From: Armatimonadota bacterium
GTDB lineage: Bacteria; Armatimonadota; UBA5829; DSUL01
DNA length: 64,000 nt
Direction: 5' to 3'
Assembly (NCBI GenBank): GCA_025998755.1
Contig: AP024674.1
Span: forward strand, 2,930,162-2,994,161
Every line of letters begins with the position of its first letter. Position 1 is the first letter of the stretch. The notes under the pieces are model-generated. The model saw nothing but the letters and a program-made list of their open reading frames with translations, did no database searches and had not been told where the DNA came from. The position numbers were made by a program, and so were the translations under genes. Shown here one piece after another: positions 1 through 8,558 of the stretch.

Positions 1-486
1 GCGACGAACATGCTCATAGACCGCCTGGGGGTGCCGTTCATCGAGGAGTTCCTGCAGTCCAACGGATTCCGCCGGATGAAGCTGCAGCGCAGGCTGTTCG
101 ACATGGACGCCCGGGCGCAGGGGCGGGAAAACCTTATCACTGCGGGAGAGGTGGCGGAGCTTTTGCGCAGGATGCATTTGGGAGATCTTCCGCCGCTCAG
201 CTCCGCTTCCTGCGAGGAGTGTCTGTCCATCATGCGCCGTCAGCAGCACCGGGAGAAGCTACCCGCCCTGCTTCCGCCGGGAGCGGTGGTCGCCAGCAAG
301 CCGGGCGGGCTGGAGGATGTGACGCACGACTGCGGGCTTGTCATCACCGAGTCGGGCAAAGCCTATTCGGTAGCCATCCTGTGCGCCGACTTCAGGGATC
401 GACGCGCCGCGGAGCACGCAGTGGCGCTCATCTCGCTGCGGCTATACGAGTACTTCGAATCCGCGGAACCTCGGCCGGCGGCCTGA
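1..486 (+). CDS. Serine beta-lactamase-like hydrolase, C-terminal part (cut by window edge)
   Basis: The reading frame is open from base 1 (Ala-Thr-Asn-Met-Leu-Ile-Asp), so the gene starts upstream of the window. ATNMLIDRLG resembles the helix after the SDN-type motif of class A beta-lactamase-like proteins. KPGG near residue 100 sits where the family has its KTG triad, followed by a strand (CGLVITESGKAYSVAILC). The family acylates an active-site serine on beta-lactams or peptidoglycan peptides. The catalytic SxxK lies outside the window, so activity cannot be judged; a penicillin-binding-like peptidase is an alternative. The family call is fairly secure and the substrate is unknown. Confidence 0.6.
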   Translation, partial: ATNMLIDRLGVPFIEEFLQSNGFRRMKLQRRLFDMDARAQGRENLITAGEVAELLRRMHLGDLPPLSSASCEECLSIMRRQQHREKLPALLPPGAVVASKPGGLEDVTHDCGLVITESGKAYSVAILCADFRDRRAAEHAVALISLRLYEYFESAEPRPAA

Positions 487-508
487 AATACCCGCCACTG
501 GATCGGCC

Positions 509-718
509 TCAGCCTCCCAGAAGCTTACGCGCCCGTTCTGCTGCTTCGGATGCCTGGGCCATCTCTTTGCGCAGCGTTTCCAGCTCGTCCAGATTGATGT
601 AGATCTTCGATACGCCCTCCAAATCCACGGAGGCCGTGTTCAGCTCAAGCCACCCCTGTTCGGGGCGTTTCCCGTCGTGGACCTCGATGATGCGCATCTT
701 GCTTTTCGGAAAGATCAT
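509..718 (-). CDS. Small hypothetical protein, 69 aa
   Basis: A 69-residue acidic/basic protein that I do not recognise. The N-terminal half reads as short beta strands (MRIIEVHDG, WLELNTASVDL). The C-terminal half (about residues 42-66) is an Ala/Glu/Arg-rich helix likely to be a coiled coil. It lies 24 bp downstream of the DUF4406-like gene on the same strand and is probably co-transcribed with it. No catalytic or metal-binding residues are evident. Coding is supported by the operon-like position and clean codon use; the function is unknown. Confidence 0.5.
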   Translation of the reverse strand: MIFPKSKMRIIEVHDGKRPEQGWLELNTASVDLEGVSKIYINLDELETLRKEMAQASEAAERARKLLGG

Positions 719-742
719 CCGCCGCCCTCTCTTCCTCCAGCG

Positions 743-1120
743 TCAATCGCAGATGAGCTGCGGTTCCAGCAGGACCTCCGGCAGCTCAGTGCCCCCCTGC
801 AGATCCGGCGCGAAATGCCGTGAGAGCTCCTCGGTCGTGGTGAATGCCGGGATCCCCAGTTCGCGCGCGTGCGCCAGTTCTTGGCGGGAGTCCTCGCACT
901 CCTCCCACCCGGGCATCAGCAGAAGAGCGTGGCACACAGAAAGCCAGTCCAGGTCGCTCCGGCCCGGCAGAGGCTCCGGCAGGCGCTCTTCCCGGGAAGG
1001 TTTGCGGTGGTAGTGACGGGGGACGAACGGGTTGAAGCCCAGGGCGGCCAGCCGCTCGGCCATCCTCTCCGCGGCTGCGGCTCCGCCGTCGCCAGTGCTG
1101 GTGACGTAGACTCTGACCAC
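743..1120 (-). CDS. DUF4406-like / nucleoside 2-deoxyribosyltransferase-fold protein
   Basis: About 125 residues with a Rossmann-like pattern. It begins VRVYVTSTGDGG, carries DWLSVCHALLLMPGWEE in the middle, then SRQELAHARELGIPAF. This matches the DUF4406 family, small relatives of nucleoside 2-deoxyribosyltransferases often found in phage and mobile contexts; biochemical roles are mostly unproven. I start at GTG 1118-1120 because a GGAGG lies 8 nt upstream. The longer GTG start at 1129 would overlap that ribosome site. It heads a two-gene minus-strand unit with the 69-aa gene. Confidence 0.6.
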   Translation of the reverse strand: MVRVYVTSTGDGGAAAAERMAERLAALGFNPFVPRHYHRKPSREERLPEPLPGRSDLDWLSVCHALLLMPGWEECEDSRQELAHARELGIPAFTTTEELSRHFAPDLQGGTELPEVLLEPQLICD

Positions 1121-1287
1121 TTGCGGCACCTCCGTGTGCTGTGGGCCCGCCCGCTTCCGGGCGCAGCTCTGCGGATTCTTTCTCCATCGCTGACAGAATT
1201 CCTTTCCCGGTTGTGCATTCTGGCGCTCAAGTCCGGCGGCTGGCGGGACGATTCATGTCCTCGGAGGACAAGACCGGCGCAACGAAA

Positions 1288-1839
1288 ATGAGGATCGAGA
1301 GTCTCATCAACGTCCAGCAGAGGATCGCCGAGATCGAGGACCGCATCGAGGAGCTCACGGGGCGGGTGCAGGGGCACGCCCCGGACCCGTCCCGCCTGTG
1401 GCAGACATCCTTCGCGGCCCGCCTGCAGCAGGCTGTCGAGCGTCACCCGACGCGCGGCGTTTCGCAGTGGGAGCCCATCATTCAGGAGGCGGCGGCGGAG
1501 TACGGTCTGGATCCTGGATTGCTGCGCGCGGTCATCGCCCAGGAATCCGGCGGCAACCCTTCCGCCCGAAGCTCGGCGGGCGCCATGGGCCTGATGCAGC
1601 TGATGCCCGCCACGGCCGCCTCGCTGGGCGTCACGGATCCCTTTGATCCTCGGCAGAACATCTTCGGCGGCGCTCGTTACCTTCGGGGACTCTTGGACAG
1701 GATGGGCAGCGTCGAGCTTGCCTTGGCGGCCTACAATGCCGGCCCGGGCGCGGTCCGCCGCTACGGCGGCATTCCGCCGTTCCCTGAGACGCGCAACTAC
1801 GTGGCCTCCGTGATGAGCCGCTGGAGCGGGCAGCAATGA
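1288..1839 (+). CDS. Flagellar-locus lytic transglycosylase (SLT domain)
   Basis: An N-terminal coiled segment (RIESLINVQQRIAEIEDRIE) is followed from about residue 65 by a Slt/MltE-type domain. The catalytic glutamate is in VIAQESGGNP, with the family's GAMGLMQLMP loop and an AYNAGPGAV motif. Such enzymes cleave the MurNAc-GlcNAc glycosidic bond. Placed before fliK and flgD, it probably opens the wall for the flagellar rod or hook. No signal peptide is visible, as in several flagellar SLT proteins that are exported with the flagellar apparatus. ATG 1288 gives the usual N-terminus for such proteins; ATG 1255 is an alternative. The stop overlaps the fliK start (ATGA). Confidence 0.85.
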   Translation: MRIESLINVQQRIAEIEDRIEELTGRVQGHAPDPSRLWQTSFAARLQQAVERHPTRGVSQWEPIIQEAAAEYGLDPGLLRAVIAQESGGNPSARSSAGAMGLMQLMPATAASLGVTDPFDPRQNIFGGARYLRGLLDRMGSVELALAAYNAGPGAVRRYGGIPPFPETRNYVASVMSRWSGQQ

Positions 1840-3608
1840 CCACTCCGTCCCCTGCCGCCACTTTTTTGGCCCCGTCCGCTGGAGCTGCTCAGCCGGGAGC
1901 TCTTCAGAGCGCAGGACAGGATGCTGCTTCGGGCGGTTTCCTGCAAGCGCTGGCCATCGCCGCGCTGGCCGATGGCCTGGATCTGGAGACCGGGGAGCAG
2001 TCCCTTCCAGTTCCTGTGGAACAAAAGCCACCCGATCCCTGCGGGAAGGATCAGGTCGTTTCAGAGGCGGACGCTTCCGCAATCCCGCCGGCCGCGCCGG
2101 TCAGCTTGATCACTGCGCAGGCTGTCCTGCCGATGCCGGAGGAGCCGCAGCCTGGCGGGATGCCGGGTAGCGCCGGCCCACGCATTTCCGCTGTTCATCA
2201 GGAGCCTGCAGGTCGCAACGTCACCCCTCCCCAAGGGGTTAGGCTGGTGGACTCTCCTGCTGGCGAAGAGATTTCGGGCGAGCAGTCTCCCCGGGAGAAT
2301 CGCCCGTCCACCGGCATTCCGCAGGACCCGCGAGAACCGATGGCGACTGATGGGACTGCGGGGGAACGGCAATCCCCTCTGCCCGCCAGCGGAGTATCTG
2401 CCGGAGTCGCCAGCCTGCGCTCCGGTCAGCACTCGCCTACAGAGGACCTTGCGGACCATCTGGCCCCCTTGGAACCGGCCAAGATTACCAAGGGACAACA
2501 GGTGGAACAGGTTGCTGCTGTGCTTCCGGATGTGCCTGAGGCCGCCCCCGTGCCGGATGTGGCAAAGACAGCGGAAATGCAGTCGGTTGCGGTGAGCACA
2601 GCTCCTCAGAGCCGGATGCGCATCCGCGAGTCGGGCAATGACCGTGCTCATTCGGTCTTGCTGTCTGGCCATTTGCACGCTCGCAACGCGGCCGAGGCGT
2701 CAGCGCCGGGCACCGGGGCCTTCGACTCAGAGGTTCTGACAACCCTGGCCCCTACCGTCCCGGACGTCGGACCGATCCAGCCGGAAGCGGCGTTCCCCTT
2801 GGGACCCGCCGCTCGGGATGCCGCCGCAAACGAGCCCGCCTCGCCCGCGCTTCAGGGCACGACCGTGAAGGATGCTCCGTCTGAGAATGTGGTTTTCCAG
2901 GAGGATCAGCGCCCAACAGTTACCCGTCCAGCAGCCGTTTCCGCTGGAGAGGCTGAGGGCTCGCACCAGTTTCTGGCAGAGCATGGAGATCATTTGAATC
3001 CCGTTCGGTTGGGGCCCGTCCGGGAGGAGCGTTCCGAACGCCCTGCGTCGTCTGGCGCCGAAGTAACGGCGTCGGAAGCTCACGCCGCTGCCGATGCGCT
3101 CCGGAACCTTCGCGAGGCTACCGGCTCGGCCCAGGCCGCTCCCCCGGAGCGTCGGGCGCCGGAAGTCGTGGACCCGCCCCGCCTGGTGGATCAGGTGGTC
3201 CGGGCCGTGGAGCTCACCCGCCGGGGAGCGGCCACGGATCTGACGGTGCAGCTCGACCCGCCCGAGCTGGGAGTGCTGAGAGTGAAGGTCACGCTGTCGG
3301 ATGGGGCCATCACGGCCCACGTCCGGGCGGACTTGCCCGATGTGCATCGGTTGCTTCTTACCGGCCAGTCCGAGTTGCGGGACGCGCTGCAGCAGGCGGG
3401 GCTGCGGGTGGATGAGATTCGCGTGCCGCCGTTCGGGTCCGGGTTCGCCGATCCCGGCCGGCAGAGTCAACCCCGGCAGGAGCATGCCCGGCCCCGGCGT
3501 GCCTCCTCCGCTGCCTCTCTGGAGGGAGTGCGCTCCGCTGCGGCATTTGCGGGGATGGCCTGGCTTGCGCGCACGGACTCCCGCGCGCTGGTGGATCGCT
3601 TCGCGTAG
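1836..3608 (+). CDS. fliK: Flagellar hook-length control protein FliK
   Basis: 590 residues. The first roughly 440 are low-complexity, rich in Pro, Ala, Ser and Glu, as expected for the molecular-ruler part. Residues 450-530 form the conserved Flg_hook domain (TDLTVQLDPPELGVLRVKV, then LRDALQQAGLRVDEIRV). FliK is exported during hook assembly and switches the type III export gate from hook to filament substrates. It is translationally coupled to the upstream transglycosylase (4-bp overlap) and followed by flgD. The N-terminal sequence is expected to be poorly conserved, so the assignment rests on the C-terminal domain and the neighbours. Confidence 0.88.
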   Translation: MTTPSPAATFLAPSAGAAQPGALQSAGQDAASGGFLQALAIAALADGLDLETGEQSLPVPVEQKPPDPCGKDQVVSEADASAIPPAAPVSLITAQAVLPMPEEPQPGGMPGSAGPRISAVHQEPAGRNVTPPQGVRLVDSPAGEEISGEQSPRENRPSTGIPQDPREPMATDGTAGERQSPLPASGVSAGVASLRSGQHSPTEDLADHLAPLEPAKITKGQQVEQVAAVLPDVPEAAPVPDVAKTAEMQSVAVSTAPQSRMRIRESGNDRAHSVLLSGHLHARNAAEASAPGTGAFDSEVLTTLAPTVPDVGPIQPEAAFPLGPAARDAAANEPASPALQGTTVKDAPSENVVFQEDQRPTVTRPAAVSAGEAEGSHQFLAEHGDHLNPVRLGPVREERSERPASSGAEVTASEAHAAADALRNLREATGSAQAAPPERRAPEVVDPPRLVDQVVRAVELTRRGAATDLTVQLDPPELGVLRVKVTLSDGAITAHVRADLPDVHRLLLTGQSELRDALQQAGLRVDEIRVPPFGSGFADPGRQSQPRQEHARPRRASSAASLEGVRSAAAFAGMAWLARTDSRALVDRFA

Positions 3609-3644
3609 GTTGCACGGGTGTCAGGAAGGAGAGTCTGAAACGCC

Positions 3645-4064
3645 ATGCCCACAACTGTTTCATCGGTCACTGCAGCCGCATCTTCGGGAAACACGTCCAC
3701 GGTCGTCAAGGATCGCATCTCTAGCGACAAGGAGACGTTCCTGAAGCTGCTTATCACTCAGCTGCGCAACCAGGATCCGCTGGACCCGGTGCAGGACAAG
3801 GAGTTTATCGCTCAGCTTGCCCAGTTCAGCAGCCTGGAGACCCTGCAGTCCATAGACGCCAAGCTGGGAGCCTCAAACGACGGGGCCAGGCTGCAGCAGG
3901 CGGCCGCCCTCCTTGGGCGTCAGGTGACCGTGGCTGATCCGGACGCCTCCGACCTGGTCCAGGGTAGGGTAACCTCGGTACGGCTAGCGTCAGGCGGCGA
4001 GCTTTTGGTCACCGTCAACGGAAAGGATTACCCGGTGCTCTGGCTGGCTGCCGTGAGCGAATAG
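3645..4064 (+). CDS. flgD: Flagellar hook-capping protein FlgD
   Basis: 139 residues with the FlgD N-terminal signature: KETFLKLLITQLRNQDPLDP at about residues 27-46, then KEFIAQLAQFSSLETLQSI. The C-terminal part (LLGRQVTVADPDAS through GKDYPV) is a short version of the beta domain. Many FlgD proteins are over 200 aa, so this is a minimal one. FlgD forms the cap on which hook subunits (FlgE) polymerise. It would be expected to be followed by flgE; here a CRISPR-Cas locus follows instead. An RBS (AGGAAGGAG) lies upstream of ATG 3645. Confidence 0.9.
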   Translation: MPTTVSSVTAAASSGNTSTVVKDRISSDKETFLKLLITQLRNQDPLDPVQDKEFIAQLAQFSSLETLQSIDAKLGASNDGARLQQAAALLGRQVTVADPDASDLVQGRVTSVRLASGGELLVTVNGKDYPVLWLAAVSE

Positions 4065-4244
4065 AGTTCCATCCCGTGCGCGCTGGCCGCGCCCGCGCGC
4101 CTTTCCTCATGCCTCCTCGCGCCCCGGAAGGCCCTCATCGGCCTCCGGGGCGCAAGCTCGCGGAACCCGGGATCGGACTGGGTCGAGCACGGCATCCTCC
4201 CAAGGGACCTATCGAAAAAAGGAGACATCTCGCGACACAGCCCC

Positions 4245-4273
4245 TTGACATGCATTGTGGATGATGGTAATTT
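4245..4273 (+). promoter_or_regulatory. Sigma-70-type promoter for tracrRNA and the cas operon
   Basis: TTGACA at 4245-4250, a 17-bp spacer and TAATTT at 4268-4273. The predicted start is near 4280, about 50 nt before the tracrRNA anti-repeat. It is the only strong promoter seen between flgD and cas9, so it may also feed cas9-cas1-cas2. The 180 bp between the flgD stop and this site contain no convincing gene. Confidence 0.75.
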
Positions 4274-4279
4274 TTCAAG

Positions 4280-4470
4280 CGCTAGAGCCCTTGCGCGACA
4301 GCCGGGTGGAGGGAACAACGTTTCTGCAGTTGTTATAGCCCACCGGAGGAACGGAGGTCGCTATAATAAGGCTCACAGCCGTGAGGTTCTGCCGACCCGG
4401 GCTTCTAGCCCGGAGGCATCCTCTCGTGAAAAAGTGCCCCTGTCGGTCGCGTGCCGGCAGGGGCGTACTC
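4280..4470 (+). ncRNA. tracrRNA of the type II-C CRISPR system
   Basis: A CRISPR repeat-like stretch at 4332-4367 matches the array repeat at 32 of 36 positions (differences at positions 1, 27, 28 and 36) and is complementary to the crRNA strand. It runs directly into AATAAGGCTCAC, the layout known from Neisseria-type tracrRNAs. Next come a nexus-like hairpin (CTCAC 4372-4376 with GTGAG 4381-4385), a second hairpin (CCGGGC 4397-4402 with GCCCGG 4408-4413) and a long final stem (4435-4464). There is no U-tract after the last stem, so the 3' end is approximate. The 5' end is inferred from the promoter at 4245-4273. It lies just before cas9 on the same strand. Confidence 0.88.
4332..4367 (+). 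repeat. tracrRNA anti-repeat (isolated CRISPR-like repeat)
   Basis: A single 36-bp copy of the CRISPR repeat lies 4.6 kb away from the array. It has GTTATAGCCCACCGG at the left end and GCTATAAT at the right. It has no spacer partners and sits in front of a set of hairpins, which identifies it as an anti-repeat rather than a stray array fragment. Confidence 0.9.
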
Positions 4471-4498
4471 GTTCATGTAAGGTCGGAGCACGGGCATC

Positions 4499-7400
4499 AT
4501 GAACTACGTTCTCGGTCTCGATGTTGGTATCTCCTCTGTCGGCTGGTGCGTTCTGAACCTTGATGACCAAAGGATCGAAGCACTGGGTGTCCGGGCCTTC
4601 AACGAGGCGGAAGACAAGAAGACCGGCGCGCCCCTTGCCGAGCCCCGCCGATTGAGCCGAAGTGCCCGGCGGCGACTCCGCAGGCGAGCCGGCAGACTGC
4701 GCAGGGCAAAGGACCTGTTCGTGACTTATGGCCTCATTCCGCCCGGGCGGGTGGACGAAGCCCTTGCAACCTCACCGGGCAAGCCAGACCCGTGGAGCCT
4801 GCGCGCAAAAGGGCTGGACCATCTCCTCCAGCCCGAGGAGTTTGCGCGCGCGCTCTTCCACATCGTAAAGCGCCGTGGGTTTAAGAGCAATCGCCGGGAG
4901 GACTCCGCCAAGGCGGACCAGGAGTCCCGCAAGATGCTGGCGGCCATCGAGGAGAACCGACGCCGCATGCAGGAAAAGGGCTACCGCACCGCGGGCGAGA
5001 TGTTCGTCCGGGATGAGCGGTTCGCGGAGCGCAAAAGAAACACGGAAGGGTTCTACGGCTTCTCCGTGGATCGTTCGCTTCTGGAAGAGGAGATAAAGGT
5101 ACTCTTTGAATCCCAGCGGCGTCTGGGGAACACGCTTGCCACTGCTGATTTCGAGCGCGATCTCCTGGATGTCTTCCGCTGGCAGATGCCGTTCGTGAAG
5201 GGGGACAGACTGCTGAGCCTCGTGGGGGAGTGCACCTTCGAGCCGGAGGAAAAGCGCGCACCCAAATCCGCTCCCACCACCGAGCGTTTCAACCTCCTGC
5301 AACATATCAACCGACTGGTCATCACCCAGGACGGCACCGAGCGGCGCCTGGAGCCGGAAGAGCGGGCCGCGGTCCGGGACCTGGCCTACCGCCAGGCCAG
5401 GGTGACGTATGCGCAGCTGCGTCGGCGCCTCTCGTTGCCGGACTCCGCGCGTTTCAAGGGACTCGCCTACAACCGCCGCAAAGATGGCCAGATGGATGAG
5501 ACCCTGGACTGCGAGAAAGCCACATTCGCAGAGCTCAAGGGATACCACTCCATCCGCGAAGCCATGGAAACTCACGGCCTCTGGGAGCAGCTCCAACAGC
5601 GGCCCGAATGGATGGACGAGATCGCCTTCGCCGCCACGTTCTTCAAGACGGAGGAGGACTTCCTGCGCCATCTCCACCGAGCCGGGCTGCCGGATGACAT
5701 CGCGAATGCCGCCCTGGAGGTACCGTCGTTCAGCAAGGTGGGTCACCTCTCGCTCAAGGCCATGCAGCGGATGATGCCATACCTCGAGCAGGGGATGCTT
5801 TACAGCGAGGCGGCAGCCGCGGCGGGTTACGATCATTCTTCGCCGCGACGCAGTCCCACAAGCCACCTGCTTCCGCCTTTTGACCCGGATGAAGTCCGCA
5901 ACCCGGTGGTGCTCCGTGCCCTGTCCCAGGCCCGTAAGGTCATTAACGCCGTGGTCCGGCGCTACGGTTCCCCGTGCCGGGTTCACATAGAGCTTGCCCG
6001 AGAGGTCGGCAAATCCGCCCTGGAGCGCAGGCGCATCCAGAAGGAGATAGAGGCTAACCGCAAGCGCAAGCAGGAGGAGCGAGAGGAGTTCTCCAGAAAC
6101 TTCGGACGCGAGCCGCGGGAAGAGGACTTCATCAAGTTCCGCCTTTACCGGGAACAGAACGGGCAGTGCGCCTATTGCGACCATCGCGGCAAGGATTCGC
6201 TGGACTTGGACAGGTTGTTCGAGCCTCACTACGCAGAGGTGGACCACATCCTTCCCTATAGCCGGAGCTTCGACGACTCCATGGCCAACCGCGTGGTGGT
6301 CTGTGCCCGCTGCAACCAGGAGAAGCGCGGACGCACGCCCCACGAGTGGTTCGGTGCGGATTCGGGCCGCTGGGAGGCGTTCGAAGCCTGGGTGAAGGCC
6401 ACCATCAAGCACATGAAAAAACGCAACATCCTGCTGACCAGGGACTTTCAGAAAAGGCAGGAAGACTGGTTCGAGAGGAACCTGAAAGACACGCAGTGGA
6501 TCGCGCGCGAGCTCGCCGACCACGTGCGGGAGCACCTGCAGTTCTCGGACCCCGCCGACAGGGCTCCGGTGCTCTGCCTTAACGGCAGGGTGGTGGCGAT
6601 GGCCCGTGGCCTCTGGGGCATCGCCAAGGTCCGCGAGGAGGACGACCTGCACCACGCCGCCGATGCTGCCGTCATCGCAGCCATGACGCCCGCCACGGTC
6701 CAGAGGATCACCCGTTATCACCAGGCCGTGGAAACCGGCAACCTCACTGTCGCCACGGACTTCCTCACCGGGGAGATCCAGGAGTTCGTCTACGGCCGCA
6801 AGTTCACCTTCCCGCCCCCATGGCCGGACTTCCGCAGAGAGCTCGTCGCTCGGCTGTCGGACGATCCCGCGCGCGCCATTGCGGACCTCGGGCTGAAGTC
6901 CTATGAACAGAACCCTCCGAAGCTCTCTCCGGTCATCGTTTCACGGATGCCCGTTCATAAAGCGGACGGCGCGCTGCACGCGGAGACCATCCGCTCCCTG
7001 CGCGAGGAGAAGGACGCCCGCTACTCCGTGGTCCGGGTGCCGCTCAAGCAACTGACGCGGGACCACCTGGAAAACCTCCTGGACACGGGAGGACACCTGG
7101 CGCGGGCGCTGCGTGAGCAGATGGACAGATACGGCGGGGATTCAGAAAAGGCCTTCGCCGAACCCTTCTATTGGCAGCGGCCCGACGGGTCCAAAAGGCT
7201 GGTCAAGGCGGTCCGGGTGAAGCAGTCACAGCCCTCGGGGTTCAAGGTCCGCGGCGGAATTGCCGACAATGAGTCCATGGTGAGGGTGGACGTGTTCCGG
7301 CGCAGCGGCAGGTTCTACCTTGTGCCGGTCTACGCCCGCCACATCGCCGCGGGTGTTCTCCCCAACCGCGCCATTGCTGCCGGGCGGCCGGAGGACGAAT

Positions 7401-7708
7401 GGCCGGAAATGACCGAGGAATACGAGTTCCTGTTCTCGCTTCGGCCTTTCGATCTGGTGCATCTGGCGGATGAGAAGGACGATATCCTGGGCTATTACCG
7501 GGGCGTTGACCGAAGCAGCGGCCGCCTGAAGTTGACGCCGCCGAACTCTGCTGATGAAAAAAACCTGATCAGAAAAGGGGCTAGGACCCTCCTAACGTTC
7601 GAGAAGCTGGGGGTGAGCCTACTGGGGGAGATCTTCCCTCTGAAAGCCGAGCAACGCCGTGGCGTGGAGGACTGTGGCCATAACCAATCCCGCCAGGCTC
7701 CGGGTTGA
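4499..7708 (+). CDS. cas9: Type II-C CRISPR-associated endonuclease Cas9, 1069 aa
   Basis: RNA-guided DNA endonuclease. RuvC-I begins at residue 5 (LGLDVGISSVGW, catalytic Asp8). An Arg-rich bridge helix follows (about residues 50-72, RRLSRSARRRLRRRAGRLRR). RuvC-II is HIELAREVGKS with Glu498. The HNH domain has VDHILPYSRSF with catalytic His583, flanked by CAYC (557/560) and CARC (602/605), a likely zinc-binding set. RuvC-III is DDLHHAADAAVIA with His719 and Asp722. All catalytic residues are present, so it should be an active nuclease. At 1069 aa it matches compact II-C enzymes. The C-terminal roughly 250 residues should hold the PAM-interacting region; the PAM cannot be read from sequence. 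The 3' end overlaps cas1 by 50 bp. Confidence 0.97.
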   Translation: MNYVLGLDVGISSVGWCVLNLDDQRIEALGVRAFNEAEDKKTGAPLAEPRRLSRSARRRLRRRAGRLRRAKDLFVTYGLIPPGRVDEALATSPGKPDPWSLRAKGLDHLLQPEEFARALFHIVKRRGFKSNRREDSAKADQESRKMLAAIEENRRRMQEKGYRTAGEMFVRDERFAERKRNTEGFYGFSVDRSLLEEEIKVLFESQRRLGNTLATADFERDLLDVFRWQMPFVKGDRLLSLVGECTFEPEEKRAPKSAPTTERFNLLQHINRLVITQDGTERRLEPEERAAVRDLAYRQARVTYAQLRRRLSLPDSARFKGLAYNRRKDGQMDETLDCEKATFAELKGYHSIREAMETHGLWEQLQQRPEWMDEIAFAATFFKTEEDFLRHLHRAGLPDDIANAALEVPSFSKVGHLSLKAMQRMMPYLEQGMLYSEAAAAAGYDHSSPRRSPTSHLLPPFDPDEVRNPVVLRALSQARKVINAVVRRYGSPCRVHIELAREVGKSALERRRIQKEIEANRKRKQEEREEFSRNFGREPREEDFIKFRLYREQNGQCAYCDHRGKDSLDLDRLFEPHYAEVDHILPYSRSFDDSMANRVVVCARCNQEKRGRTPHEWFGADSGRWEAFEAWVKATIKHMKKRNILLTRDFQKRQEDWFERNLKDTQWIARELADHVREHLQFSDPADRAPVLCLNGRVVAMARGLWGIAKVREEDDLHHAADAAVIAAMTPATVQRITRYHQAVETGNLTVATDFLTGEIQEFVYGRKFTFPPPWPDFRRELVARLSDDPARAIADLGLKSYEQNPPKLSPVIVSRMPVHKADGALHAETIRSLREEKDARYSVVRVPLKQLTRDHLENLLDTGGHLARALREQMDRYGGDSEKAFAEPFYWQRPDGSKRLVKAVRVKQSQPSGFKVRGGIADNESMVRVDVFRRSGRFYLVPVYARHIAAGVLPNRAIAAGRPEDEWPEMTEEYEFLFSLRPFDLVHLADEKDDILGYYRGVDRSSGRLKLTPPNSADEKNLIRKGARTLLTFEKLGVSLLGEIFPLKAEQRRGVEDCGHNQSRQAPG

Positions 7709-8558
7709 GCAGGGCCAACTGGTCATAGGGCAGGACGAGGAAACCGCCCTGCCGCTGGAAGACATCGCCGTCCTTCTCATCGAGTCCCCGCAGGTGCTCC
7801 TGACCGCGGGGACTCTTGCGCGTCTGGGCGAGCATGATTGCCTGCTGCTGGTGTGCGGGGAGAAACACACGCCCGTCCTTGCCGGGCTGCCGTATGCCGG
7901 GCACAGCCGTCTCAGCGGCATCCACAGACTGCAACTGGGCACATCGCTGCCGTTCAGGAAGCGCTGCTGGCAGCGCATCGTCCGCCAGAAGGTTCTGAAC
8001 CAGGCGGAATGCCTCCGCCTGGCGGGATGCGTGCGCTGGAAGGACGTGGAGGCCCTGGCCGACCGGGTGGCCAGCGGGGACAGCGGCAACATCGAGAGTG
8101 TGGCCGCCCGGATGCATTTTTCCCTGCTCTTCGGCGAAGGGTGGTGGCGCGGCGGGCCGGACGGCCTGAACGGCGTCCTGGACTACGGATACGCCGTCCT
8201 TAGGGCGGCCGTGGTCCGCGCCCTGGCGGCGCACGGATTGCTGCTTACGGTGGGGCTGCACCATTCCAGCGAACTGAACCCCTTCAACCTGGCGGATGAC
8301 TTTCTGGAGCCTCTGAGGCCGGCCGTGGACCTGTTCGCCGCCGGGCTGAAGCCCCCGCCGGACGTCCTGACGCGGGAACTGCGCATTCGCCTGGTGGAGC
8401 TGCTGGGCTGTGAGGTTCTGGTGGACGGCAAGCGCCACAGCATCCTGAACGCCTGCACGCTGGTGGCCGCCAGCTTCCAGGCGGCCTGCCGGCACAAGGA
8501 TCCCTCCTTGTTGCGCCTTCCGGAGATCTTTGCGCTGACAGAGCACCGGTATGGGTAG
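7659..8558 (+). CDS. cas1: CRISPR integrase Cas1 (type II)
   Basis: 299 residues with the type II Cas1 opening WRTVAIT and the catalytic set: Glu in GNIESVAARMHF (about residue 147), His in VGLHHSSELNPFNLADD (about 205) and Glu in FLEPLRP (about 220). Cas1 with Cas2 integrates protospacers at the array. Start is GTG 7659, giving the family-typical N-terminus and a 50-bp overlap with cas9, so translation is probably coupled. The 8-bp overlap with cas2 continues the operon. Confidence 0.95.
   Translation: MAWRTVAITNPARLRVEQGQLVIGQDEETALPLEDIAVLLIESPQVLLTAGTLARLGEHDCLLLVCGEKHTPVLAGLPYAGHSRLSGIHRLQLGTSLPFRKRCWQRIVRQKVLNQAECLRLAGCVRWKDVEALADRVASGDSGNIESVAARMHFSLLFGEGWWRGGPDGLNGVLDYGYAVLRAAVVRALAAHGLLLTVGLHHSSELNPFNLADDFLEPLRPAVDLFAAGLKPPPDVLTRELRIRLVELLGCEVLVDGKRHSILNACTLVAASFQAACRHKDPSLLRLPEIFALTEHRYG

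Noticed and set aside
4772-6721. Long minus-strand frame (649 aa) opposite cas9
   Set aside because: It lies entirely antisense to a clear Cas9 with all catalytic motifs. Its translation has no domain pattern and arises from high-GC codon bias.
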